Shown: positions 22,096 through 33,765 of the stretch, in pieces
Layout: every line of letters begins with the position of its first letter
Numbering within the stretch: position 1 is the stretch's first letter
NCBI GenBank assembly: GCA_024180945.1
Contig: JAKSGN010000006.1
Location: 1,240,001-1,304,000 of the forward strand
DNA: 64,000 nucleotides
Source of the DNA: Macrophomina tecta
Lineage: Eukaryota > Ascomycota > Dothideomycetes > Botryosphaeriales > Botryosphaeriaceae
Direction of reading: 5' to 3'
Translations under genes and position numbers: made by a program
The notes under the pieces: generated by a model
The model's input: the letters and a program-made list of their open reading frames with translations, nothing else
What the model was told of the DNA's origin: nothing
Databases searched by the model: none

Positions 22096-24088
22096 CTACG
22101 AACCGTTGGCGCTTTCGGCCGCCTCGACAGCCTTTGCCGAAGGGCTGCCCGCGCGATCGACGGGCGTCGCGTCCTTGCCCTCCAGCACGTCTGCTCCATG
22201 TCCAAGCATCATATGCTCAATGTTGACCTTCGGGCCCTTGAACCACTTCCGCGCTGACACGGCCCACCAGATGAGCACGAGGAGCATGGGCGCTCCGTAC
22301 ACCAGGCACGTCCAGTTCATCCCGGCAGCGCTGGAAAAGGAAAGAGAAACTTGTCGTTAGCCACTTTCGTCATGCGAAAGGAAAAAGATGAGGTGGGGCG
22401 CGGCAAGGGGAGTGCTTACTCAAGGTCGTCGCCCACGGTGGCGGGCAAGCAGAGAATGGGCACCATGAGCGCCGTGAAGCCCGAGGCGCCCACGCCCACC
22501 GGGATGCTCAGACGGCCCAAGTTCCACGGCCCGGGCCTGAAGTTGCCCCTCGTAAAGAAGACTCGGATGAAGATCGGGGTCGTGAAGGCGACAAACGCAG
22601 CAATGGCTCCAATCGAGAAGAGCGCTCCAACAGCCAACTCGCCGCCAAATATAAGCAGCAACAGAAGGCACCCAATCACCGCATTGAACCACACTGCGTT
22701 GACGGGCGTTTGTGTAAGTGTATTGACCCGTTTCCAGTACTTCGACAGCGGGAAGCAGTCATCGCGAGCGTATGCAAAGGTGACGCGCGATGCCGCGATC
22801 ATACAACCTTGGCCCATGGCAAATCCCGCAATAACGGTCAGAGCCAGAATGGCCATAGTCAGCTTCTGCGGTAAGCACTGGACGAGGTACGCGGCAAAAG
22901 GCTGGCCCAGATCCGACTCCAAAACTTCGTCGATGTTCACCACGGTGTAGGCGACGACGAGTTGTAAGAACCAGCCGAACAGTCCGCCAAAGCCCGATGT
23001 CATGACAATAGCACGTGGAGAGGCGATATTGGCATTGGAGCATTCCTCAGCCAGATGGAATGGGGAGTCATAGCCTGACATGGTCCAGATGACACTGACG
23101 AAGCTGGCTAGTACCCGTAACCCTGCCGGAAATTCCATCCCTTCGTAGATCGAGCCCCAGACCTCACTCGATGGCGTGAACCGTGGCAGGCCTTGCTCCT
23201 CGCGATTGGTGCCGGCAGGAATCATGATGATGACTGCGATCAGGGCCAAAATGTTGAAGGTGGAGCCGGCGGAATTCACCTGCGCCAACCACCTGGTAGG
23301 CATGCTGGACATGCATGCATGAATTATCATAAGGAAGATCGTCAGCAAGAATGTCTGATAGTTTGTCGGGACGTAATCCGGATTTTGAATCGATGCCGCC
23401 GCGAGGATCATGGCCGCAACGCCGTAGTCGACGGAAGGGGCAGCGGTGATCTGTGCAAGCCAGTTACTCCAACCGGTGACCCAGGCTGCTAAAGGGCCCC
23501 ATCCTGGTGGGGCGAGGACGGCAGCTGCGTAGTATAACCCTCCGCTTGTCGGCATCGATGAGCAAAGCTCTGCCATGCTTGACGCAACGCTCTGGATTCC
23601 GATCATGGCGATGAGCCAACCCCAAGTCATTCCTACCACCTGTCAGTGTTTCTTTCAGGCCAAAAAGGTCAGTCGGAGCGAAAGGGAATGTACCAGCAGT
23701 GCCCGCGTATCCCATGCCATAGTAACTGAATCCCGGTCAGCGATCCATGCAGCCAGATACGGTAATATCACAGGAGGTTACTAACAGGGTACTCGCAAAG
23801 CTCGGCAGCAGACCCAACACGGCGAAAGAGACACAAAATGTCGTGAATAGCGAGAATTCGCGCTTGAACTCCGACTTGTATCCCAGCGCAGCGAGCACCT
23901 CCTCATCGGGGTCGAACTCATGGTTGGGGTCGTAAGGGATGTCGCCGCCTGCATAATACATAGTCAGCTCAACGTCCGGCGGGAACACCGTCGTACAGCC
24001 ACCGACCCGGCAAGATGGAAGTGACCGGCTCGTCTGCAACGCTCCGCTTGGGGCGCTCAGAGCCGATGTTAAGGTTTCGATCGGCCAT
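22096..24088 (-). CDS. Amino-acid/choline transporter family permease (APC superfamily)
   Basis: Five exons, 24088-24007, 23948-23786, 23725-23694, 23632-22420 and 22330-22096, give 574 aa. Sequence blocks EFKREFSLFTTFCVSFAVLG, AGMTWGWLIAMIG and AELCSSMPTSGG are hallmarks of the fungal ACT family, which includes GABA and choline permeases. About twelve hydrophobic segments are seen, so it should sit in the plasma or vacuolar membrane. Substrate cannot be told from sequence. The third exon is only 32 nt; its splice restores YYGMGYAGTAG. The first donor (GTCGGT at 24006) is weak, and a GTGTTC donor nearby would also keep frame, so the first 27 to 35 residues are uncertain. The other junctions keep frame and family motifs. 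Confidence 0.88.
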
Positions 24089-25657
24089 TGCCAGCGCTGC
24101 TCGTCTGCGACCTGCCTGTGCGTCCAATTGACGAGGCTGAAGGGTCGTCTTCCAACAGTCCGGGGTGCCGTGCTTCAGCGTATGCGTAAGGAAGCCAGCG
24201 AACTGAAGCAACAATAACGCTCAAGGGGTAAATATGTGTAGTATTCGAAATGTGACGGGTTGCGGGGAGGATGCTGAAGATGAGCAGCGCGGCCTTAAGG
24301 CAAATGACCCAGGACGCGACTGCGGACCCCGTCGATCGCGGTAATACCAAGGCGGCCGCGAAGCCGTATGAGGTATCTCTAGCCTAGGAGGCGAGAGATA
24401 GCCGTTTGTCTGCGAACCGCCCAACGGGGTCGTGACCACTCAGAGCGGAGGCATGAGCGGGGGTGGAGAAGGCACGCGGGAGGGCCGACTCCGCTTAATA
24501 GCCTGTAAATGAAAAACGAAGGGAGAAGGGCAAGCAGGATAGACCCCCCGATAAGCCCGCGTAGCTTAAGAGCTTTGCGCAAGCTGAAGGCTCGGTGGCA
24601 CGAACTGGAAGCTGACTCTTGCTCGCTGACGGGCGCTTCTGGGCTGCGATAGCATGCCTTGACGCGGCGTTCTGCTTGTGGATCAAGGCTCTTATCTCTC
24701 CGTGTGCTTTTTTTCCGGCGCTCCGACACGAACCATCGCCGATAAAGAGAGATTGAGATGGGAGGGAACAAGCCCGCGCCTTCGCCGCTTCCTCAGCGGA
24801 AAGCGTTCCGTGCTGCCGGAGAGTTACAGAGAGCCTCTGCGCATTGGGATCCTGCTTGTTCTGCACGACGATGGTGTGCGGTGATGCTCAGTGGCCGAAC
24901 AGCAGGCTCGCGTGCCTCTCCACTTGATAGTGCTCCGCATGAACCATACTTGCCGAGCGAGGAAAGGCTACGAGCTACCATGCTGTTCAGCGCCGTTGAC
25001 GCGACGCTTCAGCCTGTGAGCTATCCGACAATCGAGACCACGCGCCATCGCGAAGAGGCACGGATACCTGGTATCAAAAAGGCGCATAGGATCCAAGAGG
25101 AGCATGGCAGCCCGAGAGTGCCGCAGTTCCTCTGGCTGGACCTACCGCATCTGGTAAGTACACAGAAGAGGCTGCGCCATGAACCAACCCTGGAGTGTTC
25201 TAACTCTGGCGGAATTCTGCGTTTCCTGCCTTGCAAAGTTTCGGGAAAGCCGGGTGCCGTCGTTGGTGGGGGAGTTGGAGGCTTGATATCATGGCAGGTC
25301 CCGTTGGCTGCGGCAGGTGGTTGATAAAGCGCAGATAACCGATCAGCAATTGTGTGGGGAAGGCCGGCTGGCTATTTGCTGCGCTATTTGCTAATACAAT
25401 TCCGCTTCAGCCCCTAGCCGCTACATAAGCACCCGCCCCCAGCCCGATCCATGCTTCCCTATCGTATGCGTCTTCTCGCAATGCCATGATCCTATGAGAT
25501 TATTGCTTAGAAAAGAGGAATGGGATATCAGAAATTGCTGCAATCAAGTATGCCATCCTCCAGCAACAGAACGCCGCCACCAATGCACCCGATCGCCGCC
25601 TTTCTCGTCGAGTCTACCGGAACAAAAAAAAAAAAAAAAAATTAAAAGCGGTGACCA
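24089..25657. other. Intergenic region, permease promoter
   Basis: No supported gene. TGCGGGG occurs about 170 bp upstream of the permease ATG. An A18 run lies at 25624-25641, just past the 3' end of the next minus-strand gene. An open frame at 24758-25324 lacks protein-like composition. Confidence 0.4.
25624..25641. repeat. Poly-A tract (18)
   Basis: Eighteen A residues lie about 20 bp beyond the stop codon of the minus-strand gene that ends at 25658. Confidence 0.85.
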
Positions 25658-26974
25658 TCATGAGAATCCTCTATCAACTCTTTCCCGAAAAAAGCGCGAA
25701 CTTATTTTATCCTTTTTGTGCTTTGGCGCCTTCGCCGTCTTGCCGTGAGCATTCTCTTCGTGGCCAGTCGGTTCAAGATGGGACAATGCTTGAGCATTGG
25801 ATGATGGCGGTCTTCGCAAGGCCATGCTGTGAGATGCCGCCCTCTTTTCAGCTTCGGCTATCTGATCCGCGATACTTCTGTCCGGCGTGGGATCAAGAGG
25901 AGAGGCTGTGATAAAATCCAGATCATCTGCGCCGCTGTCCCCAAGATGAGGAGGCCAAGACGGATTCGGGGATTCTGGCGGTTCTGCCCACGGTGCAATC
26001 TCCTTCATGTTCTTTGAGGAGGCCTTGGCCTCATCTCTTCGCGCTCCAAGTCTAGAACGCTTGCTCTTCAAATCTCCGGACTCGTTTGCGGGAATAGTGG
26101 GCTTCATCGGTGCTGCATGGGCAGCAGTTGGCTGTGAGTACTCTATAGGCGGAAGAGCACCGCTTAGGTGAGCCAAAGGTCCCCTGACAGGAGAGAAATG
26201 ATCGTGTGTCTGCGATGACCTCACAGATTCATAGACTCCTGTCCCACTGTCGTGTCGAGGGTTGGATTTGATGCTGAGGCTCTCCGATGAAGGCGGTGGA
26301 CCGTAGTCAAAATCGATCGAGGAAGAAGTTGCTGATCTTTGAGATATCCGACTCATTTTGGACGATGAATTCGTTGTTGCACTCGAGTTGCGGCGTCCGC
26401 CGTGTAGCGCTGTCATCGAGGCTGTTCCGGGTCGCTTAGTGTCTGCTTTGGCTGATTCTGGAAGACCATTCCATTTGGTGTTCACTCTGGGAACTTCCGC
26501 GGGAAGTTTCTGAGAAGGCACGCCAGCCATAAACTTAGTCCCTTTTTCTTCGGCTTGCTTTTTCTGTAGTTGGGCATATTGGTCCAATGCTCCGGAAGTA
26601 GGCTCTTTCACGGCAAGAAAGTTGAAGAATGAGCTACTCTTCTTCTTTGTTTTCTTCTCAGTAGCGTCTTGCGTGGACTTCATATCAGGCAAAGGTTTCT
26701 TTTGCGCTACAGGCTGGACTGCCCAGTCGATTTCACACGTGGCTGTCCGCATCGGGCTGGTCTTGGTAGGGACGGTCGTTATCTCGTCATCGAGGTTCGA
26801 GCCGGCGGTACTCTTCCGGACAGCAAGAGCGGAGACGGCCGGGGTAGACTGTACCTGGCCAGAGGATGACGGCTCGCTGCGGTTCTTGTAGGTGAGCTTG
26901 GGAATCCTAACATGGGGGGCCGAAGCTGGTTCTCCATTGCGGGAGACACCGGCAGGACTAATTGTAGGCGACAT
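25658..26974 (-). CDS. Hypothetical disordered protein, 438 aa
   Basis: A single uninterrupted frame begins at an ATG (26974) and gives 438 aa. I do not recognise it. The chain is Ser/Pro/Lys-rich with low hydrophobicity and no membrane segment. Two more ordered-looking blocks stand out: a basic run KKTKKKSSSFFNFLAVKEP near residue 110, and a segment DQIAEAEKRAASHSMALRRPP near 380 that could form a helix. A basic C-terminus (KHKKDKISSRFFRERVDRG) is compatible with nuclear localisation. An intron-free frame of this length and a composition typical of fungal regulatory or scaffold proteins support a real gene. Confidence 0.68.
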   Translation of the reverse strand: MSPTISPAGVSRNGEPASAPHVRIPKLTYKNRSEPSSSGQVQSTPAVSALAVRKSTAGSNLDDEITTVPTKTSPMRTATCEIDWAVQPVAQKKPLPDMKSTQDATEKKTKKKSSSFFNFLAVKEPTSGALDQYAQLQKKQAEEKGTKFMAGVPSQKLPAEVPRVNTKWNGLPESAKADTKRPGTASMTALHGGRRNSSATTNSSSKMSRISQRSATSSSIDFDYGPPPSSESLSIKSNPRHDSGTGVYESVRSSQTHDHFSPVRGPLAHLSGALPPIEYSQPTAAHAAPMKPTIPANESGDLKSKRSRLGARRDEAKASSKNMKEIAPWAEPPESPNPSWPPHLGDSGADDLDFITASPLDPTPDRSIADQIAEAEKRAASHSMALRRPPSSNAQALSHLEPTGHEENAHGKTAKAPKHKKDKISSRFFRERVDRGFS

Positions 26975-28753
26975 GGCTGGCTGGTTTTCGGAAGTAGCGG
27001 GGGACGGCGGGCCAGCCTCAGCTGCGCTAATGGTGAGAGGCTGTTGAGTTGGCTGATCTTAGCGGATCCTTCGCCCTAACGATACAACGGCGCAGTGTCA
27101 AGCGGCTAGGAAATCCATAACATGCCCATGGTCACGTCTTTGGGGTTGTGCTTGTTCGCTGTTGGTGGAATCGGAGCAGAGAAGAAAATATGGGCGTGAT
27201 GACGCCAAGATATACGCGCTGACAGGACGCTGAGGGGCGAGAATGGGACAGGATTGGCGGGAGGTGGTGTGGCAGGAGGCAATGGGCGTGACAGGCGGGC
27301 GCGACTCCTTGCCGGAGGTGACTCCCGCTCGAGCAGACGGCGGCAGGCAGTGATTCGTCAGGTGAGAAAACAGCAGGTGGTTGCAAGATGGCAATGGTTG
27401 CGCAGAACCCGGGAGGGCGGTTAAGCTCGCGAAATCCTGCCCGGAGATCCTGCTGTGTGAGGTGGGAGCGTCAGTGCTGCTTCTGACCGGCGAACCGTGC
27501 TGTTGTGGCACGAAGGTACTCGGAGAAGGTGTGAGAGACGACGCAGGCATGACTGGGGCGACGGCCATGCGGGTATTTCAAGGCAAAACACCCATGGGCC
27601 AACTTCAGTGAGACTCGCTGAACGTTTGAAAGCCACGCGAGACACGCAGGGTTCCGGCGCGACCACTCGCAGCAGCAAAACGAATTGCGGCTGCAGGTGC
27701 GGGGCTGGCTGCGATACGAGCCCACGGAGGGTTGTCATTTACATGGCAGAAGACAGCGCAGCGGCAGGACCGAGATGTCGTCCAGGTTCCCTTACGGCAA
27801 AGGCGTTGCGCGGCCAATCGACTGCTGCCTCGGCTGCCGCCGCAATCTATTCTGCTGCCGGCGCGCTCGAGTAGCATAAACATAAGACCGCGATCGCCTG
27901 CAGAATCACTTCCGCCCGAGCCGTCGCCCAGCCTGTCTGGACTCTGGACTTGTCTGTCATCCGGCGTGATAATCTCCACGGCAGCCGCCAGCCAGCCCTA
28001 CGTCGCGCTGGGAGCATGCGTTCGACCGGCGCACAAGTGACAGCAGGCTAGACAAGGAACACTGCCCATCCAATGCGGTAAGGGAGAGGTCTTGCCAACA
28101 TCAATCATGCAACTGTCAGTGGCTGCTCGCCAGTCGTCCAGCAGAGCGCATGATGAGGCATGCATCACGCTCGAACGGGACACTCCTGACGTACCACTGC
28201 GGGCAAATCCGAGGACCTGGGTTGGAGCTGCCGCCACAACGCGCGCGGGAGTTCGGGGCGAGCGCTGGCGGACAGGTGGTACGTACCAGGCATAAGCAGC
28301 GCCGTGGCAGAGTGGCAGCGGAGAAAAGAAACAACAAGCGGCCAGATGGAGCCAGGCACATCAGGCGCCGCGGTGCTGTGCCTCCATGGGGGCACGTTCT
28401 CTGCCGGACGGGCTCCTTGCTTCGCGGGGCGCAGGGCAGCAGTTGGAGCCGACGAAGCCGCACGAGGAATTCCGGGAGCCAAGCAAGGCCAAAGCCGCCT
28501 TGCCGCGCGCCCGTCGCTGCCCGCCCATCACAAGCCAGCAAGCCGTGGCGACGTCCGCGTACATTCTCGACAGTTTGCCGCTGCTTTTTGCGCCAGCCAC
28601 TCCGTCGCCGTCGTCGTCGCGAACGCACATACATCTCCAGCACGCGTGGGCCCCGCCCTGGCTCGTGGCCTCCCAGCCCTCCAAGCCGCACGCTCGCCCT
28701 CTCCAGGCCCTCCAGGTCGCGAGGCTTGCGCGACACCGCATTCCCCCTCCAAC
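26975..28753. promoter_or_regulatory. Divergent intergenic region
   Basis: This stretch separates two divergent genes and should contain both promoters. It is GC-rich with many shadow frames on both strands. An in-frame ATG at 28346 lies upstream of the gene starting at 28754 and could give a longer N-terminus, but the added sequence is unlike a protein domain. Confidence 0.4.
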
Positions 28754-29641
28754 ATGCCCGCTCTCGACATACCCTCCCCCGCGAAGGCCAGGAATGACTC
28801 AACCACCTCCACCATATCGCCGCTGCAAATGCCCCTGGGAGCGCCGCCCGCCCCCTCCGCAGAGCAGCCGGCCGTCGAGCAGAAACCTCCGCAGACGCCA
28901 TATGCGGGGAACGGCCACAACAACCAGCACCGCCAGCAGCCCAGCTATGCTCCCGACTCGCCTCCACGCCCGCCAGTCTCGCCCATAACCCCCGTCGCAA
29001 CAATTGCACAGCTGGCGCCCACCGACCCCGCCGACCGCGTGGTCCCTCCCCCTGCGGTGGAGTTCATCCCGCACCCGCCTCCAAAGCCTATCAACGACAG
29101 CGAGAACACCGACGCCATCGCCTTGCGCTCTGCGATCGCCTTGCTCCAGATACAGCGCGACAAGAGCAAAAAGGACATCCAGGCCCTCGAGAGAATCAAG
29201 AACGCCGCCGTCGCTCAGCCCGAGGCTTTTGTCGAGGAACTCAAGTCCGGCCGCTTGAAGCCCAAACGTCCCAAGAATGACCTCCTGGGCCCGACGTTGA
29301 ACGGCAGTCTGGATGAGGTGGTCAACGGGAGCAGCGACAGTGATGACGAGGCCCGATCGCCGAGGACTTCGGCGCCTCCACCTCCCAAATTCGGCCCCAT
29401 ACCCGAGCCACAGAACATCTTCCGCTGCCCGCCCATCAACTGGGCTAAGTACCACGTTGTGGGCGAGTCGTTGGACAAGCTGCATGCTGAGCAGCAGAAG
29501 CGGCCCTCGAACGGTGTGCCTGGCCCAGGACGAGCGCCTGCTCATGTCCTGGCCGCTCCTTACTCTCCTTTCAACGATCATCTCGGTCACCAGCAGCCAG
29601 CGCATGCGCAGACGCGGAGGTCATCCAAGAAGCCTGGATGA
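28754..29641 (+). CDS. Conserved-looking hypothetical protein with a C-terminal motif, 295 aa
   Basis: The ATG at 28754 (context CAACATGCC) opens a 295 aa intron-free frame. The first 100 residues are Pro-rich and disordered. Residues about 115-175 form a likely helical, coiled-coil-prone segment (IALLQIQRDKSKKDIQALER). A later block, PPINWAKYHVVGESLDKLH near residue 235, is ordered in composition and probably the conserved core. The C-terminus is basic. I do not recognise the family; nuclear location is suggested only by basic stretches such as SGRLKPKRPKND. The frame stays open upstream as far as 28304, so a longer start cannot be excluded. Confidence 0.75.
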   Translation: MPALDIPSPAKARNDSTTSTISPLQMPLGAPPAPSAEQPAVEQKPPQTPYAGNGHNNQHRQQPSYAPDSPPRPPVSPITPVATIAQLAPTDPADRVVPPPAVEFIPHPPPKPINDSENTDAIALRSAIALLQIQRDKSKKDIQALERIKNAAVAQPEAFVEELKSGRLKPKRPKNDLLGPTLNGSLDEVVNGSSDSDDEARSPRTSAPPPPKFGPIPEPQNIFRCPPINWAKYHVVGESLDKLHAEQQKRPSNGVPGPGRAPAHVLAAPYSPFNDHLGHQQPAHAQTRRSSKKPG

Positions 29642-30694
29642 AGAGCGTAGTAAAGAGCATCCCCGGAGTTTCCACCAGCATTACGAATTCATGAGGTTAT
29701 GAATCCGTTGCGTTGCAGAAAGAATATGGCGGCGACGTCTAACACACGGCGATTTTCGGGCCGCGCTCTCTCGAAACGGCGCCATGCCAAACTGGATTTG
29801 AGTTTGCGAGAGAGAGAAAAAGAGTCGTTAAAGCATTCTTGTCGCTACACCGCCACGGATTGACGTTGCCGATGCTAGCGGGCGATGGGTTCTGGAACGC
29901 GCGTAACGTGAGGCCGGGCGGGCGAGGCGCCACAGACACAGGTAGGCCCGCGCTCTGCTCAGGCCCCCGAAATAGAACAGCATCAGAAAATCTTTTTGCA
30001 GCGCCTCGGCATGACATCACAACAATAGATTGTTTACTGCAAAGATGCGCGGTATCGCGGCTCGTAACGTGTGTGCTTGGCCCTCCTGGAACTTGGTTGA
30101 ACCCTTGCAGCGAGCCAACGGTGCCTGCGTGCCTACAAGCTTTCGGAGACTTGCCGGGCGCTGATACTGGCGGCCTCAGGCCCGATTCCTACCTGCGGCT
30201 TGGGGGCGGGCTGCCAATCGCCTGCCCAAAGACCCTGCCGCCCGCAACGCCAGCCCTGTGCTATGACGCTGGCGGCCCTTGCAGGGCAACAAGCCGCCTA
30301 ATCAGGACAAGCCCGCCGCTACACGACACGTCAGTAGTCAGCTTTCACCTCGCCCAACCAGCCCGTTTTCTTTACCGCTGGACATTTCTTGTCCAGAAGA
30401 GGCCCTTGCACTGGCCAGTCAAGGAGGCGCGGCATTCGTAATGCCTGACATAGCAGGTGATGACGCCCGTGTGGCTTGGTTCCTGCCTGCTTGCTGCCCA
30501 CCACCACCACCAGACGCGCCTAGCCGCGATATAACAATGACACGACTTCCTGTTTTCTTGTTTGTGTCACATCCATCTTCCAACATCAGCGCTCAGGTGT
30601 CCCTGTCGTTGACTCCAGTTTGAGACAGCCCTCTCCATTTTCCCTTTTGCCCCGTCTATCACATCGACCTCTCTGCCCGCCCCAATAACCCACA
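29642..30694. other. Intergenic region, SUR7-family gene promoter
   Basis: About 1 kb between two plus-strand genes. An open frame at 29839-30441 has no protein-like pattern. The last 150 bp are C/T-rich, as is common before fungal start codons. Confidence 0.4.
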
Positions 30695-31612
30695 ATGCGG
30701 CCGTCCGCAATATTCCCCGTGCTCTGCGCAGTTGCTGCTGTGGTCCTTGGCTTCCTCTGCATCTTCGCCGGTTCCAAGAAGGACTTCATGGAAGACTACC
30801 ACATCCTGACGCTCAACACCAGCCGGATCGGACAAAATGTACTCAACGAGACACTCTCTTCGGGCTCGAGCAGCAGCAACAGCCTACTCTCCTGGATTGC
30901 CAACGAAACCTCAAGCATCGCCAGCGATCTAACTGATGAGCTCAATGACGCCGTCAACAGCGTCGCTTCCTCTATCGCCGACGACCTGGGCCTGAAGGAC
31001 TTCTACTCGGCGCATTTGATGGACTATTGCTGGGGTGACTACACGCCGCAGCCCGTCCCCAACGCGACCGTCTCGGCCTCAGAGATCCACAAGAACGTGA
31101 GCGCCTGCTCCAACCGCACTGCCATGTTCCACTTCGACCCGACCGAAGCGCTCGAGAAGTCGCTGAACGACAGCGGGCTCGGCATCACGCTCGAAGACCT
31201 CAACTGGCCCGACGACATCCAGAAGGGCCTGGACGCCCTGCGCATTGCCTACAAGGCCATGTTCGTGCTATACTGCATCGCCGTCGGCCTTTCCTTTCTT
31301 GTGCTGCTGGGCTCGGCCTTCGGCGTCTTCGGCGGCGGCAGGTTGTCCGCCTTTGTCAACGTCCTGCTCGCGACCCTCGCCTTCTTGGCTTTCGGTATTG
31401 CCAGCGCGATCGCTACTGCCGTCTCCGTCAAGGGCTCGGATGTGATCAACAAATATGGCAACGATATCGGCATCGAATCCCACCGCGGCGGCAAGTTCTT
31501 GGCCATTACGTGGGCGGGTACAGGTGTGCTGTTCCTCGCCATTCTTGCGTGGTGTGTCGAGTGCTGCATTGGGCGGAGACACACAAAGAGGACCTACTCG
31601 GAGAAGCCGTAA
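30695..31612 (+). CDS. SUR7/PalI family membrane protein
   Basis: A single exon encodes 305 aa. The topology is that of the SUR7/PalI family: one N-terminal membrane segment (5-26), a long extracellular loop, then three segments at about 188-212, 219-243 and 266-290, and a short basic tail. The loop has at least seven N-glycosylation sequons (for example N41, N51, N70, N123, N134, N140). In fungi these proteins occupy eisosome/MCC patches of the plasma membrane and act in membrane organisation, sporulation or pH sensing (PalI/Rim9). Which branch this one belongs to is not clear; its short tail argues against classic PalI, which has a long cytosolic C-terminus. Confidence 0.88.
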   Translation: MRPSAIFPVLCAVAAVVLGFLCIFAGSKKDFMEDYHILTLNTSRIGQNVLNETLSSGSSSSNSLLSWIANETSSIASDLTDELNDAVNSVASSIADDLGLKDFYSAHLMDYCWGDYTPQPVPNATVSASEIHKNVSACSNRTAMFHFDPTEALEKSLNDSGLGITLEDLNWPDDIQKGLDALRIAYKAMFVLYCIAVGLSFLVLLGSAFGVFGGGRLSAFVNVLLATLAFLAFGIASAIATAVSVKGSDVINKYGNDIGIESHRGGKFLAITWAGTGVLFLAILAWCVECCIGRRHTKRTYSEKP

Positions 31613-32203
31613 GGGGATAGATACATGACAACAGGAACCATTACGACAAAGCAGGATTGAACAGGAAGCACGAAGAATGATGTGGCAGACACGAGACGAG
31701 TCTGGTTTTCGGCAATCTAATATTCCACGGGTGATACGATATATGGCGCAAGATACGTTCTGTTTTATAGATACCCTCCTTCGCGGAGTCCAGGTTGATT
31801 GAATATTTATGTTTTTCCAAACTACTAGAGCCTTCATTTCCCTGACAGTGTTTGAAACCCGCTCGCTACGATTATGGGTATATTACAAGTTAAAGAGAAA
31901 GCACTCGACCCATTATACCTTTCCAATGTTCTAGATGAATATTCCTATTGCGCCCGTCTCTTGTGAATCATGATTCCCGAATGCGCATGAGTTCACCCAA
32001 AAGGCAAGCCGTATGCTAGCAGTATCCCATCTCCAGTATGTCACCGCCCTATACATGGGTTCTCCGATCCGTAGCTATCGCCCCAACCGAGACCAAGGCA
32101 TGTCCCAACCCGAGCCCTGTCACCACCCATGGTATTCCCTCATCGCCAACTCCAGTCATTCCTGTATCGATAACCCCAACCCCTCCTTCCTTCTCTCTCT
32201 CTC
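31613..32203. other. Intergenic region between convergent genes
   Basis: The SUR7-family gene and the cysteine-rich gene both end here. The sequence near 32195-32220 is CT-rich. No gene seen. Confidence 0.4.
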
Positions 32204-32967
32204 TCACCCCATTACCACATCTTGATCCCCTCCCAACCCTCCCGTCGCCCCGTTCCCTTCGTACACGATATCCTGTTCGCACGCAAAACACCACGTCTCG
32301 CCCTCCTCACCCCGCTCCAAGCAGCACGTCCGACAGATCTTGCGACCGCCGCAGCGCGGACCCGAGCACATGCGCATGCAGATATAGCAGGTACGCCCAG
32401 CGCACGCGGCGCAGTTGTCGTAGTTGTCCAGGTCCGTCTTCTGCTTGGGGGCGCGGTGGCAGCTATGGCAGGGCGTGAGGTCGACGTTTGTTGATGCAGG
32501 GGCCGCGGTCGGTGTCGTCGTGGGAGGAAGAGAAGAGCTTATGGCCGTCGTGTTCACGCTGGCCCTCGGCGGCGGCTGGCTTATCCTGTCCGTCTGATTG
32601 TGGGCTGAGCGTGGGTAAGTGGCAGCTCGGGGGTAGAGGGAAGGGCGCGGCTGCGCGAGCGCGCGTTGTTTCCGTCGGAGCGGCGATAACGTGTAGAATG
32701 GTTTGGGGTCTGGGTAGAGGCAGTGGGTGTGTGGAGGTGGCGGGTAGTCGACGGGGTGGTGGTGGAGGTGGTGGTGGTGTGCGGAATAGATCTTTAGGTT
32801 CTTGACAGGGCTGTTGTTCGTGCTTCTGGATTAGAATCGGCGGATTTCTTTGTTTGGTTGCTGCTGGGATAGCCTTACACGGTACTGGCGGTGTAATCAT
32901 CGCCATTGCGCTTCCTCTTGCCCAAGCTGTCGGCAGGGTGCTGCTCATGGTGGTGGCCATCGCCCAT
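32204..32967 (-). CDS. Small cysteine-rich protein, putative zinc-binding C-terminus
   Basis: Two exons, 32967-32879 and 32825-32204, give 236 aa. The intron is 53 bp (GTAAGG to ATCCAG). Joining gives TASTVSTNNSPVKNLKIYS, followed by a histidine-rich run encoded by repeated CAC codons. The N-terminus has MGDGHHHEQHPADS and a GKRKRNGDDY block typical of nuclear signals. The last 95 residues contain 13 cysteines in CxxC-type pairs: CHSC, CAAC, CYIC, a lone pair with MRMC and GPRC, CRTCC and CFAC. This spacing suggests a multi-zinc fold, perhaps a cross-brace. I do not recognise the family. It is well separated from neighbours and the join is strongly supported by frame and composition. Confidence 0.78.
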
Positions 32968-33765
32968 GGTCTGTTTCGAAGGAGGGTAGAAAGGGCGATC
33001 GGCACCGGCCGTCTCGAACAGCTCCTCCGTGAGGTACATGCTGCAGACGGAGGAGGTGTTAAGCGCTTGTGGGGTGGCGAAGCAAGGAATCGTAGGCCAA
33101 GGGAGCGGCGTTGCGGATGCAGGTGGTGGGTCGATGCGATGGATGTTGCGTGGTGAAGGAGTGTGTAGCACGAATGAAGGAGAGGCTGACGGCCGGGGCC
33201 GTGGGGCGTGCGGAGGCAGCAGAAGCTGGCAGATGACCGCGAGTGTGATGGCAGCCACTGCAGGGCGTTGGATGGGCGGAGAGAGGAAGGGTAAGGCGCG
33301 AATGACTGACGGCAGCGCCAACAGGCACCACAGCTGGCTGGCTCGAGCCCAAGGTGGAAGCCCCCCAGCAGCCCCCGATGCGCCGCCTCCCCTCTCTTCT
33401 CCTCCCCAGTCCCTTTCTGCCTCCCTGCTCCTCGTCCCACAACAGCAGCAATATGGCGCGTGTGCCTGGTCAATTGGCCGTGGCCTTGCTTTTTCCCGCA
33501 GCCTGCAACTCGCGGCTGGACTTTTGCCGCGGCCAACGGCGGCGCTCCTTTTCTGCCCGCCACTCGGCCATGGATCCAATGGCGCCCGACCCTTTTCCAC
33601 CGGACTGCAAGGTGGCATTGATATGAGGGTTATGCACACATGCATTGATCACTACATGCATTCACGAGCCAAGGCCCGCGGGATGCGATGAAGCGAGAAA
33701 CAAACGGGATCGCGGTTCGAAACATGCATCGCTATGAAAGGAAGAAACAGGCCGCCGCTCAACCC
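32968..33765. other. Intergenic region upstream of the cysteine-rich gene
   Basis: This 0.8 kb holds the promoter of the gene starting at 32967 and the 3' flank of the HVA1-type gene. Long open frames run through it on both strands, but all are compositionally random. Confidence 0.4.

Noticed and set aside
24758..25324. 188 aa plus-strand frame
   Set aside because: No domain, no intron pattern, and composition like the flanking non-coding DNA.
28116..29605. Minus-strand frames of 297 and 268 aa
   Set aside because: They are antisense to the 28754-29641 gene and its leader, with Arg/Gly-rich composition typical of shadow frames.
32463..33645. Minus-strand frames of 366 and 256 aa around the cysteine-rich gene
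   Set aside because: They run through the promoter, the intron and the wrong frame of exon 2. The spliced 236 aa model explains the conserved cysteines better.
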